DNA from: Drechmeria coniospora
Taxonomy: Eukaryota > Ascomycota > Sordariomycetes > Hypocreales > Ophiocordycipitaceae
Assembly: GCF_001625195.1 (NCBI RefSeq)
Contig: NC_054389.1
Location: 8,800,520-8,864,519 of the forward strand
Reading direction: 5' to 3'
DNA length: 64,000 nt
Each line of letters starts with the position of its first letter. Within the stretch, counting starts at the first letter, position 1. Positions 53,980 to 64,000 of this stretch are shown piece after piece. The notes under the pieces were generated by a model that did no database searches, was not told the origin of the DNA, and saw nothing but the letters and a program-made list of their open reading frames with translations. Made by a program: the position numbers and the translations under genes.

Positions 53980-56914
53980 GACGACTGACGATGGTGGAGT
54001 TGTGTTCGTAGTGCGAGACGCCGATTCTCGAAGGCTGATCAAGGTCAAAGACACTGAAGAGATCGAAGCATGCAGGCATGAATGGGAGTAATGGAGGATG
54101 CGGGCGGCCGGATGCTGCCGATTTCTTCTCGACTTTGGTTGCCTCGTATGCCTGATGAGTTGAACGGAGCAGGCAGTCGCGACCCACGTTTGTCCTTGGG
54201 AGAGGTCTGTGATTTCCGAATCCATTCAACTCACTCGAATGGCATTCATTGTTCATTGGTAATTCACTACAGCTTCATTGGAATTCACTGGAAACACGGC
54301 CGAGACGTACGTCCCAAGGGGTAGTCCTGTCACGTTGGTGGATGTGCCAGCTGCTTTCCAGTCTACTGGTCTTTTCATGATCCCATTCAACGCTCATCGC
54401 TTCGTGGATATGGCAACCCTTGGAGTACAATTCCCAGTGCCAACTAGACTTCCGTGGCACATTTTTCACATGACGCAAGTAATGAAGCTACTTGAAATAG
54501 TTTCTGAGTCTTCGTGTCCCCAAGTCATCAGAGATCGTCGTCCGCCATTAAGCACTATGGCTGGGCAAGGGAGAGGAAGAATCACATTTTGAAATGACTC
54601 TTGTCACGTTACACAGCTGCACGATCGCGCCATGCGAAAGGTCACTCGCATTCGGAGGGGTGCTGGATGCAGAACTCGGCTAATCCTGGTCAAACCCTGC
54701 AGCCCGGGGGTATTCACTCCGAGGTTGCCTTATTTCGTTCGCGACCAAGGACCTGCGAGGTGGACAGCAAACGAAACGCGGATTGGGACCAATCATGAAC
54801 CAGTCTCAATTCCAGCCATGGCTTTAAGCACATAATTTGACCTGCTACAACATCGGCCTGCAGCATTGCCCGCGATGGTTGCATGGCCGGCCGAGATACT
54901 ATCGGCATTGCATGATGGCTGGCAATAAGCTCTCAATACAAGTGCAATGTGGTGCAGTATGGAGACCTTTGCCACGAATCATGGAGCCCCGAGTTTTGCC
55001 TTCTGCCGACTATTCTTCATCATGCAGAAAGGACATGCGCGTCACAAAGGATTTGGGACGTTAGTAGGATAGAGAAGAAATCGCCACCTGTAGCAGCGAT
55101 ATGTCTACTGCCTGGCTGGATCGGTATGGTTACAGCGGGTGAGGTTAAAGGCGTGCTTCGGATCTGTAGGTCTTATGGGTCGAAGTCGTAGATGGAAAGC
55201 ATAACAGGATCTTGTCCGGCTCCATGATTGCTCCGAGTTGTTGGCTTTGTGTATACTGCCATGTGGCTCTTGGAAACGGTCGACGGGAATATCTCAATGA
55301 TATCGCCATAGCCGGATTGTGCAACACAAATGGCAATGCTGCCTGCTTCCTTACACCCCCGTTCCATGGCACCTCGACGACAGCTCCCTCAACGCTGACT
55401 GTCACCCCAGAGCGGGCTGGTTTGTGTAGGAACTCTGGCATGCGGGTCGAAAGAGTATCGGCACACCGCTCCGTTCAAGCACGTCGAGGACCAAACGAGG
55501 GTGTGGCAGACGAGCGCCGGCTGCCGGCGGGACGGAAGTTGAGAAATGGCTCCATACGGGGTAGAGGATGGGCGTAAGTAAGTGCACAGGTATTAGGCTC
55601 CAACAGGGAAGCTAGCGCGAGCCTCCCCACCTCAACAGCATGCAGGAGCAATTAATAATGCGTTGGCAACATGGGCAAGGGGAAGGCGGGGTTGGTGGAG
55701 TTTAGATTTTCTGATGGATGTGTGGATGAACCCTTGCAACCCCGCCACCCGCTGTGCCGAGGGTGTGGGTGGCGAAACAGCTCACCAGGTGCATGGGCGC
55801 CCAAAATGTTGCCAGAGCATCGGTACGGAACCGAATACCGCCTTTATCCTGGTTGCATTACCTGTACTCTGTGAAGATCAGCCGATAGACAGCTCGGAGG
55901 CAAATTCGGAAGTCCCCGCAGGACGTCTTGGGGAATATCGGAGTCTCCAAGAAGCGCGACTAGTCTCGCAACAATAATCCCATTGGCTGCGGTGCAGCCG
56001 ACGAGTAACAAGGTACGGAAACAACATGGGAACAGAGTGCAATGAAGAGCACGGAGCTTGGAACAGATATCGTAAACTGTCTCATCACTCTTGACGGTCC
56101 CAACAAGGCCGCTTTGCCGTCAACCGAAAAAAATCGGTGCTTGCGTGGCACGTTGACCCCAGCCTCCTGGGCCGACGGCAGGTTGCAGTGCGTCAAAAAG
56201 GACACTCTGACGAAGAATGTCGCGACTCGTTTGCTGATGCGGAGTTTGGGCGGGTGCCCTCCCTCGTGAGCCGCCACCATCGAGAACGAAGACGATAGCC
56301 CCTCCATCCTCCATCATTGGCCAGCGGGCTGCGGGGAAGCTCATCCGGGCGACAGGATATGTCGTCGTGCGTTATTAGCAGCGAGGCGTACGTGTACATG
56401 TGCGGTAGGGGCCTAACAACATGGGAGCATGGTCGATGTCTACAAGTAGGCGCCCAATACGCTTGGTTGCACGGAGTACTCCATGCCATGGCGCAAGTGA
56501 TGTACCCGACTTTAGGTGGTGCATGCCAGCAGCGCAGCGAGTGAGGGTATCCCGCATGCGCCCCATCGACGTCAGGGACCTCGTTATTCGCGGAGCTGTT
56601 GCTAGCTTCACTTCTCAAGTTCGCCGTAGATGGTAACAGGAACAGCTCTCCTTTCATGCGGGGTTCCGCATTACTGAACTACATCTACACCCACCGATAC
56701 CCGCCGACACCCACCATCGTACCTACTCGCCGAACTGACTTTTCATCCGTAGCATGAACGGCAGGTACTACGTATTGGGTACCTGCTGCCTGCTGCCAAC
56801 TACTACTGAGTACCCATCTGCCTAGGTACGGAGTAGTAGGTACTCGCCACGGCTTTGCAGTGTGGTCGTCAGTTTGGTGCCGGTAGACCCCGTTTCATCG
56901 TTCCCTTCCCCGCC

Positions 56915-56924
56915 TTTAAATAAG
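56915..56924 (+). promoter_or_regulatory. TATA-like element of the aldehyde dehydrogenase gene
   Basis: TTTAAATAAG about 120 nt upstream of the ALDH start codon, in otherwise CT-rich DNA. Position fits a core promoter. Confidence 0.45.
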
Positions 56925-57045
56925 TGCTCACTGCTCGAGCTCGTCCTCATGCCCACCACTTCTCTCCCCAACACACCTCTTCTACAATCACGGCGTAAAA
57001 CATCTGCCAGGACTTGATTCGGCTTGGTAAAAGCACGGAAATACC

Positions 57046-58806
57046 ATGACGAAAGTGACCACCATGCCTTTGACCGTCGATCTCAAGACCCCCGTGACGG
57101 GCACCTACAAACAGCCCATCGGCCTGTAAGTCGCCACCGTGCAAAGGTCTATCTGCTGGTCTCGGTATCGGAAGCTAACCGGTCGTTCCAGCTTCATCAA
57201 CAACGAATGGGTTGAGGGTGTCGAGAAGAAGAAGTTTGAAGTTATCAATCCTGCCACCGAGGAGGTCATCACCTCCGTCTGCGAGGGTACCGAGAAGGAT
57301 GTCGACTTGGCCGTGAAGGCGGCCCGCCTGGCCTTCGAGACAACCTGGAAGCAAGTCTCTCCCCAGAACCGATCCGGCATGATTCTCAAGCTCGCCGACA
57401 TTGCCGAGAAGAACCTGGACCTCCTCGCTGCCGTCGAGTCTCTCGACAATGGCAAGTCCATCACCATGGCCAAGGGTGATGTCGGTGCTGTCGTTGCCTG
57501 TTTGCGGTACTACGGTGGCTGGGCCGACAAGATTGAGGGCAAGACCATCGACATCGCTCCTGATATGTTCCACTACACTCGCCCGGAGCCCGTGCGTATT
57601 CCGACGAAGGCGTGGCAAATCTAGGGCGAACGGCGGTCGCTAACTTGGCTCTAGATCGGCGTCTGCGGTCAGATTATCCCGTGGAACTTTCCCTTGCTCA
57701 TGATGGCCTGGAAGATTGGTCCTGCCCTGGCCACCGGCAACACGATCATTCTCAAGTCCGCTGAGCAGACGCCTCTCTCGGCTTTGGTCTTTGCCAACTA
57801 CGTCAAGGAAGCCGGCTTCCCTCCTGGTGTCTTCAACCTCATCTCCGGTTTCGGCAAGACGGCCGGTGCCGCCATCTCCTCCCACATGGACATTGACAAG
57901 GTGGCCTTCACCGGCTCCACCATTGTGGGCCGCACCATCATGAAGGCCGCTGCAGCCTCGAACCTCAAGAACATCACGCTCGAGCTCGGCGGCAAGTCGC
58001 CCAACATCGTCTTCAACGATGCCGATATTGAGCAGACCATCTCGTGGGTCAACTTTGGCATCTACTTCAACCACGGCCAGTGCTGCTGCGCCGGCACTCG
58101 CATCTATGTCCAGGAGGGCATTTACGACAAGTTCCTCGCCGCCTTCAAGAAGCGAGCGCAGCAGAACAAGGTTGGCGACCCCTTCCACAAGGACACCTTC
58201 CAAGGCCCTCAGGTCAGCCAGCTGCAGTTCGACCGCATCATGGGATACATCAAGTCTGGCAAGGAGGAGGGCGCCAAGGTCGAGATTGGTGGCGAACGAC
58301 ACGGCGACAAGGGTTACTTCATCCAGCCTACCATCTTCTCCAATGTTCGCTCCGACATGAAGATTATGCAGGAGGAGATCTTCGGCCCTGTCTGTGCCAT
58401 CTCCAAGTTCAAGGATGAGGAGGAGGTCCTCAAGCTGAGCCACGAGACCGACTACGGTCTCGCTGCCGCAGTTCACACCACGGACCTCAACACTGCCATC
58501 CGCGTCAGCAACTCGCTCAAGGCCGGTACCGTCTGGGTCAACTGTAAGTCGTCAATGGCCAATGTCCGCCCACAGGCTTCGTTGCTAACATGCCACCTGC
58601 AGGCTACAACCTCCTTTCGCATCAGGTATCTCAACCCGCCCCCCCGGTTCGATGTGGCTTCCTTCACCTTGCTAACACCGACACAGCTCCCCTTTGGTGG
58701 ATTCAAGGCCAGTGGCGTCGGGAGAGAATTGGGTGAAGCTGCTCTCCATAATTATACGCAAAACAAGAGTGTCGCCATCAGGCTTGGAGGCGCCCTCTTT
58801 GGTTGA
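57046..58806 (+). CDS. Aldehyde dehydrogenase (NAD(P)+), ALDH1/2-type
   Basis: Oxidises aldehydes such as acetaldehyde to acids, for example acetaldehyde to acetate in ethanol use. Exons 57046-57125, 57192-57591, 57655-58543, 58603-58625 and 58687-58806 give 503 residues, normal for the family. The cofactor-binding segment is [19 protein letters not shown] is at about 246-250, the general base Glu270 is in LELGGKSP, and the catalytic Cys304 is in [19 protein letters not shown] and [16 protein letters not shown] follow. The fourth exon is only 23 nt and codes YNLLSHQ plus part of Cys. There is no obvious mitochondrial presequence, so a cytosolic enzyme (AldA-like) is likely. Strong codon bias suggests high expression. 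Confidence 0.95.
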
Positions 58807-59378
58807 GGGCCGATGCTTGTTCTATCGTTTGGCAATTTCTTGATGGCTCGTTGTGTGTTTGAAGTCAAAGGTTGGCAGGAAAATCATGACTGTTGCAGTC
58901 GATTCTTTGTAAAGCTGGATGACCACATACCCGCACTTCGCAAGCACGTGCGAATCCGCGGGCTTGCTGTAATAGTAGTCTATCAATTCGGTGCTGTGAT
59001 GGGAGCAGACAGTCTCGTGGACGGACTGTACCGTACACTACGTGAAAATGTGACATGGGGCGATAGTTACGTATTCACGGCCAGGTACAGTACGAAGCAG
59101 GCGAGAACTACAAGTACTTACTTACTGTAGGTGTATTAATAGGTAATAATAGTAGCACGAGCACGGAGAGCGGAGCACTTATATATCATAGAATGCCGTC
59201 GATGGAGCTAGCGTAATTGTCCCTTATCGATAGGCGGCGTTGCCATTGCCAACGTCCTCGAACATGATTCGACCTAACTTCTCACCGATTGGCGGGCGTC
59301 ATAGCTTGGTCGCCGCAGCCCAAACGAGTTGACTGCCACGACTGGAAGCCTTCGAAGCCGCTGAGAGGCATCGTTGCG
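58807..59378. other. Intergenic region between tandem genes
   Basis: 570 nt. GTAC words at about 59080-59150. An inverted CCAAT (ATTGG) at 59288-59292 lies 87 nt upstream of the CWC27 start. No gene seen. Confidence 0.55.
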
Positions 59379-61010
59379 ATGTCCTCCATCTACAACCTAG
59401 AACCCCAACCGACGGCGTCGGCCATTATTCACACGACCCTGGGAGAAATTCTTGTGGAGCTTTTCGCGAAGCAGACGCCTTTGACATGCCGAAACTTTCT
59501 ACAGCTGAGCCTCGACGGGTACTTCGACGGCACCATCTTCCATCGACTCATTCCCGGCTTCATCCTTCAGGGAGGTGACCCCACAGGTACTGGCAATGGC
59601 GGCGAGTCAATATATGATGGAGGCGCCTTCAGCGGCGACCTCGACCCGTGGCCGATGGATCAACGCCGCGGCAAGAACGCGGGGCCCACGGGTGTCAACT
59701 TCAAGGACGAATTCCACTCGCGGTTAAAATTCAACCGGCGCGGTCTCCTGGGCATGGCCAACGAGAGCCGATCAGATACCAACGGGAGCCAATTCTTTTT
59801 TACGTTGGGAAAGACCGAGGAGCTGACGAACAAGAACACCTTGTTTGGCAGAGTCGCCGGTGACACCATATACAACTTGGCCAAGATTGGGGAATCAGAG
59901 GTGGAAGAAGGATCCGAACGGCCAATGTACGCTGTCAAGATTGAGCGAATCGAGATTCTGGTGAATCCGTTCGAGGACATGCAAAAGCGAGCGCGGGTGG
60001 CGACACAGACGCGCCCGGCGGCGGCGGCGCCAAAGGACAAGAAAAAGAAGAGGAAGGGTGGCAAGCAGCTACTCAGCTTTGGCGACGACGAGGGTGAGGC
60101 TGAGGAGCCGGTATTCAAGAAGCCCAAGTTCGATACACGAATCATCGTCGAGGAAGAGGAGGCCGACGTTGCTCAAGACGCGAAACCGGCCAAGAAGAAA
60201 GACAAGGTTACGGAGAAACCGAGCTTGATGGCAGCGGCTGGCGCGAGGGACGGCCGAGATGCGACAGCCAAGGCCGAAGAGATGGCAAAGGCGGAACGGC
60301 GACAAAAACGCGAGGAGCCTTCCCCCGAGAGGTCGCCATCACCGGAGCGGCCAGAAAAGAGCGCGCTCGAAAAGGCCAACGAGGAGCTGGCTGCGTTGAA
60401 AGCCTCCATGCGGCGCACAACGCAATCTGGTCCAATCGAGAAGAAGAGAGAGAGAACGGCATTGGAGTCCTTGATCCCAGAGACATCGATCCGCGGTCGC
60501 AGGAGACGGCCAGGCACTCAGGCGGCAGCCAATGACGAGGACACGGCGACGCTGACAATGCTCAAGGCTTTTCGGTTGAAGCTTGAGAGTGCACCGCCAG
60601 AAAAGGAGACGGTACAAGACTTGGGTGCTTGGGACGAGTCGGACAAGACGGAAGCGGCGGCGGATAAGGAAGCAGAGCTCTGCGATCTACACTTCATCGC
60701 CGACTGCCAAAGCTGCACAGCGTGGGACAAGCAGGGTGAAGAGGAGACGGACGACAAGGGTTGGATGTCACACGCTCTCTCTTTTGCCGCTGACCGGCTA
60801 GGGAAAGACCTGAGCAACCGCAAGAAAGCAGAGGAGGAACTCGTTGTGATTGACCCTCGAGAAAAGGCACGGACGCTCAAGGAAGACAAACGAGCGGAGC
60901 GAGAAGCGCGGGCAGGTGGATCTGGACGAGCGTGGGACCAGTCGAGAGACCTAGCACGTAACGCGCAGATGGCTAGAGCCGCATCGCTGGCGGGGAGAGG
61001 CGCCAAGTGA
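59379..61010 (+). CDS. CWC27: Spliceosomal cyclophilin-type peptidyl-prolyl isomerase CWC27
   Basis: Nuclear cyclophilin associated with the activated spliceosome. Single exon, 543 residues from the ATG giving MSSIYNLEPQPTASAI; the frame is open upstream to 59289 but the family begins here. The cyclophilin domain (about 12-180) has FHRLIPGFILQGGDPTGTG, then GLLGMANESRSDTNGSQFFF and NTLFGRVAGD. The tryptophan of the cyclosporin site is not found in the region where canonical cyclophilins have it, so isomerase activity may be weak, as described for CWC27 proteins. The C-terminal 340 residues are Lys/Glu-rich with nuclear-localisation tracts (KDKKKKRKGGK) and coiled-coil character, with a conserved block KAFRLKLESAPPE. 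Confidence 0.94.
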   Translation: MSSIYNLEPQPTASAIIHTTLGEILVELFAKQTPLTCRNFLQLSLDGYFDGTIFHRLIPGFILQGGDPTGTGNGGESIYDGGAFSGDLDPWPMDQRRGKNAGPTGVNFKDEFHSRLKFNRRGLLGMANESRSDTNGSQFFFTLGKTEELTNKNTLFGRVAGDTIYNLAKIGESEVEEGSERPMYAVKIERIEILVNPFEDMQKRARVATQTRPAAAAPKDKKKKRKGGKQLLSFGDDEGEAEEPVFKKPKFDTRIIVEEEEADVAQDAKPAKKKDKVTEKPSLMAAAGARDGRDATAKAEEMAKAERRQKREEPSPERSPSPERPEKSALEKANEELAALKASMRRTTQSGPIEKKRERTALESLIPETSIRGRRRRPGTQAAANDEDTATLTMLKAFRLKLESAPPEKETVQDLGAWDESDKTEAAADKEAELCDLHFIADCQSCTAWDKQGEEETDDKGWMSHALSFAADRLGKDLSNRKKAEEELVVIDPREKARTLKEDKRAEREARAGGSGRAWDQSRDLARNAQMARAASLAGRGAK

Positions 61011-61017
61011 GGCAAGC

Positions 61018-61145
61018 TTGGGCAAACGACGGCAGAGGATGGCGAGGCGTGAAAACGCATGGCAAAGCATAGTAAACAATGGCAAACCGTGGCCACCCAT
61101 AATCATGGCAAACGATGGCAAATGCCGACAAACGATGGTAACGAG
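61018..61145. repeat. Degenerate repeat of GATGGCAAA-like units
   Basis: Immediately after the CWC27 stop codon, units such as CATGGCAAAG, AATGGCAAACC, CATGGCAAACGATGGCAAATG and CGATGGTAACG recur every ~10-20 nt. Imperfect, no clean period. Confidence 0.6.
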
Positions 61146-61499
61146 GGAAAAGCTCGTCAGATTTCTGCGGCAGTCGACTGCGTGACGGAAAGTCTTTTGC
61201 ATCATTTATAACCCTTCTCAGCTAGGGAACAGATCTGCAGCTGGTCCATTCCCGCCTTCAGTTTCCCTGGACGCCTCACTAGCAGGTTTGAACCAAATTC
61301 ACTGGATTGCCCGCTCTCGGACCGCTTCGGCGACGCCTGCATCGTGACTGCCTGGTAGAGAGCAGCTGCACGCCACAGTCTCAATAGGCGAGATGTGCTC
61401 GTCATAATCGTTCGACCTGCCTCTTCCAAGTGCACGGATCCTTGTGCTGTTTGTTGACGCAGCAACGACGGTTGGTCGATGGAGAAGGTGGGTCCGGAC

Positions 61500-61625
61500 T
61501 TGCAATTACTGTACAGCTCCTTGTACGGAGTACTCCGTACTTACATGTGTATCCGTACAGTAGAACTACTTGACGTTTATCATGTAAGTGATTGACCGTC
61601 TACAGTCTATGTATTGCATAGTACA
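61500..61625. repeat. GTAC-word cluster with perfect 18-nt palindrome
   Basis: GTACGGAGTACTCCGTAC at 61523-61540 is two TACGGAGTA motifs head-to-head sharing the centre. GTACAG and ACAGTAG words flank it. Confidence 0.9.
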
Positions 61626-61928
61626 TGCACATGCGAGTAACATCCATTAGCACCTACGAACCCCCCAGATAGGGGTTCATGTCGTCAGTATCTCGCCCAC
61701 CAGTCGTTGACTGTCTACTTGTAGAATGGGCGACCCAACCGCCGCGATGCATCCCAAGGCTCGCAAGATGTTTCTATCTATCATCTGGACAGCCTTCTGC
61801 CCATTTCACACATTTCCATTCGTATCAGAAGCTTCTGCAGCAAGTAATTACAGCGGCACCTGATCTTTCTAAGGCCAATCCGACCCGAGGAGAACCTGAG
61901 ATCCGGCGACAGGGGACATGAAGGCGGA

Positions 61929-62350
61929 ATGCTGCCACTGGCTTTGTTCAACCCAACTCATCCGCAAGGCCGAGTCTCGCACATCTTTCCAGCGGGTCTC
62001 GAAGAGCAATCGTTTTACTATCGTCAATGCCAAGACTTTCTATTCTGGGCGCAGTGGGCCGGTGCCCAGACGACAGACCAAAGAATCCGAATGGCCCAAC
62101 TTGGTCCACCGAAAGCAATTGTCGGATTCTTACCAGGCTCCTCGGGAGAAACTTCGACGTCGGACAATTCTGGGAAGAAACCGCTTGGTCTAGGCAAGAG
62201 GTTCGCAAATTAAACACGATCCACCACCAGTCTCTCGCGATTTGGTTTTCCAAAGAGAGGATCAAAGTCAAGAATAGCGACTCTGTGTTTCTGGGAGCGG
62301 CAAATTTGGCACATGGAAGCGGCGGCCCAGTTCCTGGGGATATCAGGTAG
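61929..62350 (+). pseudogene. Coding-like relic in two frames, unrecognised
   Basis: From 61929 one frame reads a coherent segment including PLALFNPTHPQGRVSHIFP and YYRQCQDFLFWAQWAG. From about 62130 the coherent reading moves to another frame (DVGQFWEETAWSRQEVRKL and LGAANLAHGSGGPVPGDIR) ending at 62350. The frames overlap, so a frameshift is more likely than an intron. A further coding-like patch at about 62773-63051 (YQEGQAYFLCEQVGVEKK) may belong to the same or another relic. I do not recognise the family. Confidence 0.3.
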
Positions 62351-63769
62351 ATGCTCAATTAAGGAAAAGCTGGTCAATAGAGGGGCTTGGAACAGCGGCG
62401 TAGGCATCGGACTGCAGTACGTCAATGTTCACTAAGCTAGGCCTTTACGCACGAGCCGTGAGACTCCACTCAAGGAACAACTAAAAACTGCACATTCGAT
62501 CCAGGCAAGGCCAGCTTTTCTTCGCTCCGTATAGCTAGCATATGGGTGCACGTAAAGGCACAGACAGATCCATCTCACCAGGTTGATTCATAGCAGGACG
62601 TGGCCAAGCGACAAAACTACCACGGAGGTATCATCCATCTCGCGATTCCACGCATACCATACAACAATCTAAGTGTCCAAAACGAAAGAACCCTGCCAGA
62701 CGATTCGATGGATTCCGCCAAACATCGGATGCGGAGCGAAAAAAGATTTCGACGTACTATTATTACCTGTGCTTGCGGCCTCCTGGTCAAATCTTCGAAG
62801 AAAGATATCGTCGGAATGTGCCCTGCATCTTTTTCTCCCCAGCACGTATATATCCTGTACTTGCTGATTTACCCTCAAGTGTACATACGTTGTTCAACCA
62901 CTTTACGTACCAAGAGGGGCAGGCGTATTTTTTGTGTGAGCAAGTAGGAGTCGAGAAGAAGGTAGCTACGCTAGTAGAGACACCGCCCCTACCAGCGGAA
63001 CTCAATGTTCCATCTAATATGTACAAGTGGTGCAGCGCAAGTGGTAATTAGCATGCTGGCACACACACACACCACTAGCAGATGCCGAATTGTCAACGGC
63101 ATCTCTGGCAACCACGTGCACCACCACTTGGGTGTGATCCAAAAAGAATGTAATTAGTAGGTACTTGACGTCTGTACTAGCATGATGCCAATAGATAAAT
63201 CAATCCAGCAGGCTCTCGACTGCTGCAAGCCAAGCGAAACAAGCACTGGCAGGGGTTTCATTTCAGCATCGTTCGCACGAACGAAGTGAAATGGCCAAGA
63301 TTCCCTGAAGCAACGGCCGCGACTGGCTGGCGGTGATGACCGATCTCTGACTTGAGCCGAAAATCGCCTAGTCCATTTGGCCGTTCGGGCCAGCCAAAGC
63401 TACCAAGACGCGACTACTGGATCGAGGTGGGCAGTGGAGTGAGGCCTCCTCTGCGCCATCTTACTGCACAAGTACTCGCTGGATCTTGCCCACCAGGTAG
63501 TACCTGACCCCGCCCGTCACTGCCACAGCCAGCCACTGGGACCCCCCCTCTGCCGCGCCGTCTTAGTGCTCGTAAGTAAGTGTGCCCTGCCCCTGCCGAC
63601 CACGTCGGTGGTTATAATAACATCAACACCCACCTCACTTCCTGGTCTCCTTCGTCTTCGTCCTCGTCACGCCACTCGGCACCGCACCGAACGCTCCATC
63701 GTCCCTCGATGCTCCAGAGCGCCGTCTGCCCTCGCCCCCAGCCATCGAAGGAAAGCAAGGATCATTGAC

Positions 63770-64000
63770 ATGACTGGCCCAACCTCGCCGAGCGCCGACG
63801 GTCCCACGTTCGCGCCCCCAAGCCTGCCCGCCGGCTGGATCGCCCAGTGGGACGGTGCCAGCAAGAAGTACTACTACGTCCAGCTCGCCACCGGCGTCTC
63901 CCAGTGGGAGGTACCGACGCAAGCCGTCCACCAGACGGGCAACACCCCCATCCAGGACCACTCCGATCACCCCTACGGCCAACCGCCACCGCCTCAGGTC
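63770..64000 (+). CDS. WW-domain protein, N-terminal part (cut by window end)
   Basis: The first 77 codons are present. After a Ser/Pro-rich start (MTGPTSPSADGPTFAPP) comes one WW domain, LPAGWIAQWDGASKKYYYVQ then GVSQWEVPT, with both signature tryptophans (GW and QWE) and the central tyrosines, followed by a Gln/Pro-rich stretch. WW domains bind proline-rich ligands. The remaining domains lie outside the window, so the product cannot be named more precisely. The long CT-rich leader and in-frame ATG after AAGGATCATTGAC support this start. Confidence 0.8.
   Translation, partial: MTGPTSPSADGPTFAPPSLPAGWIAQWDGASKKYYYVQLATGVSQWEVPTQAVHQTGNTPIQDHSDHPYGQPPPPQV

Larger units (their letters stand above)
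51519..57045. other. Gene-poor region with one disrupted gene
   Basis: 5.5 kb in which only the DUF7918-like pseudogene (53304-53979) is recognisable. GTAC words occur near 51850-51940 and 56760-56845 (TACGGAGTAGTAGGTACTC). Minus-strand fragments at 55173-55441 look weakly coding but match nothing I know. The last 150 nt are the ALDH promoter and leader. Confidence 0.55.
61011..63769. other. Gene-poor region with relic fragments
   Basis: 2.8 kb. Contains a degenerate ATGGCAAA repeat (61018-61145), a GTAC-word cluster with an 18-nt palindrome (61500-61625), and coding-like relics at 61929-62350 and around 62600-63050. The region after 63500 is CT-rich and is the probable promoter or leader of the WW-domain gene. 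Confidence 0.55.

Noticed and set aside
57640..58476. 278-codon open frame antisense to aldehyde dehydrogenase
   Set aside because: Shadow of the strongly biased ALDH codons; Val/Leu/Asp/Gly-rich with no domain.
1..64000. tRNA or rRNA genes
   Set aside because: I looked for B-box-like GGTTCGAATCC and cloverleaf patterns by eye and found none convincing; a covariance-model search would be decisive.

Overview
The window is nuclear DNA of a filamentous ascomycete, most likely a sordariomycete and perhaps a member of the Hypocreales. Genes are GC-rich and carry short introns (about 50-100 nt) with CTAAC/CTGAC branch points. They encode fungal-specific proteins such as Rrg9, Tbf1, Dbp6, Cwc27, Rgp1, a GH72 glucanosyltransferase and a fungal tetraspanin. 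The order-level placement is an inference from gene content and style, not a database match. I saw no rRNA, tRNA, CRISPR array, prophage or intact transposon.

Layout. 1-4.1 kb: gene-free, full of GTAC-rich repeats, with one possible decayed gene. 4.2-14.6 kb: PFKFB-type bifunctional enzyme (+), SOF1 WD40 protein (-) divergent from RPB3 (+), a mitochondrial carrier (-), and mitochondrial Phe-tRNA synthetase (+). 17.5-24.8 kb: calcipressin, RRG9, a membrane-associated SDR and a GH72 enzyme (all +). 26.9-33.4 kb: a Tbf1-like telomere-repeat binding protein and a tetraspanin (+). 33.6-45.9 kb: DBP6 helicase (-) divergent from GPI3/PIG-A (+), then a Brd8/Bdc1-like bromodomain protein (-) and a WDR62/MABP1-like protein (-). 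49.0-51.5 kb: RGP1 (-). 51.5-57.0 kb: gene-poor, holding a frameshifted DUF7918-like gene. 57.0-61.0 kb: aldehyde dehydrogenase and CWC27 (+). 61.0-63.7 kb: gene-poor with relic coding fragments. 63.77 kb to the end: start of a WW-domain protein.

Most genes are housekeeping: ribosome biogenesis (SOF1, DBP6), transcription and chromatin (RPB3, Brd8-like), splicing (CWC27), mitochondrial function (carrier, MSF1, RRG9), GPI anchors and cell wall (GPI3 makes the anchor precursor, GH72 is a predicted anchored enzyme), and Golgi trafficking (RGP1). There is no sign of a metabolite cluster or operon-like functional unit.

The most notable features lie in gene structure and intergenic DNA. A 5-nt microexon is required to keep the mitochondrial carrier in frame. 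Two introns are GC-AG (RPB3 and tetraspanin). A dispersed family of short palindromes built on TACGGAGTA/TACTCCGTA fills almost every long intergenic gap and extends into one intron, where it overlaps the 5' splice site. Exon coordinates in the entries were derived by hand from splice consensus and protein-family continuity.
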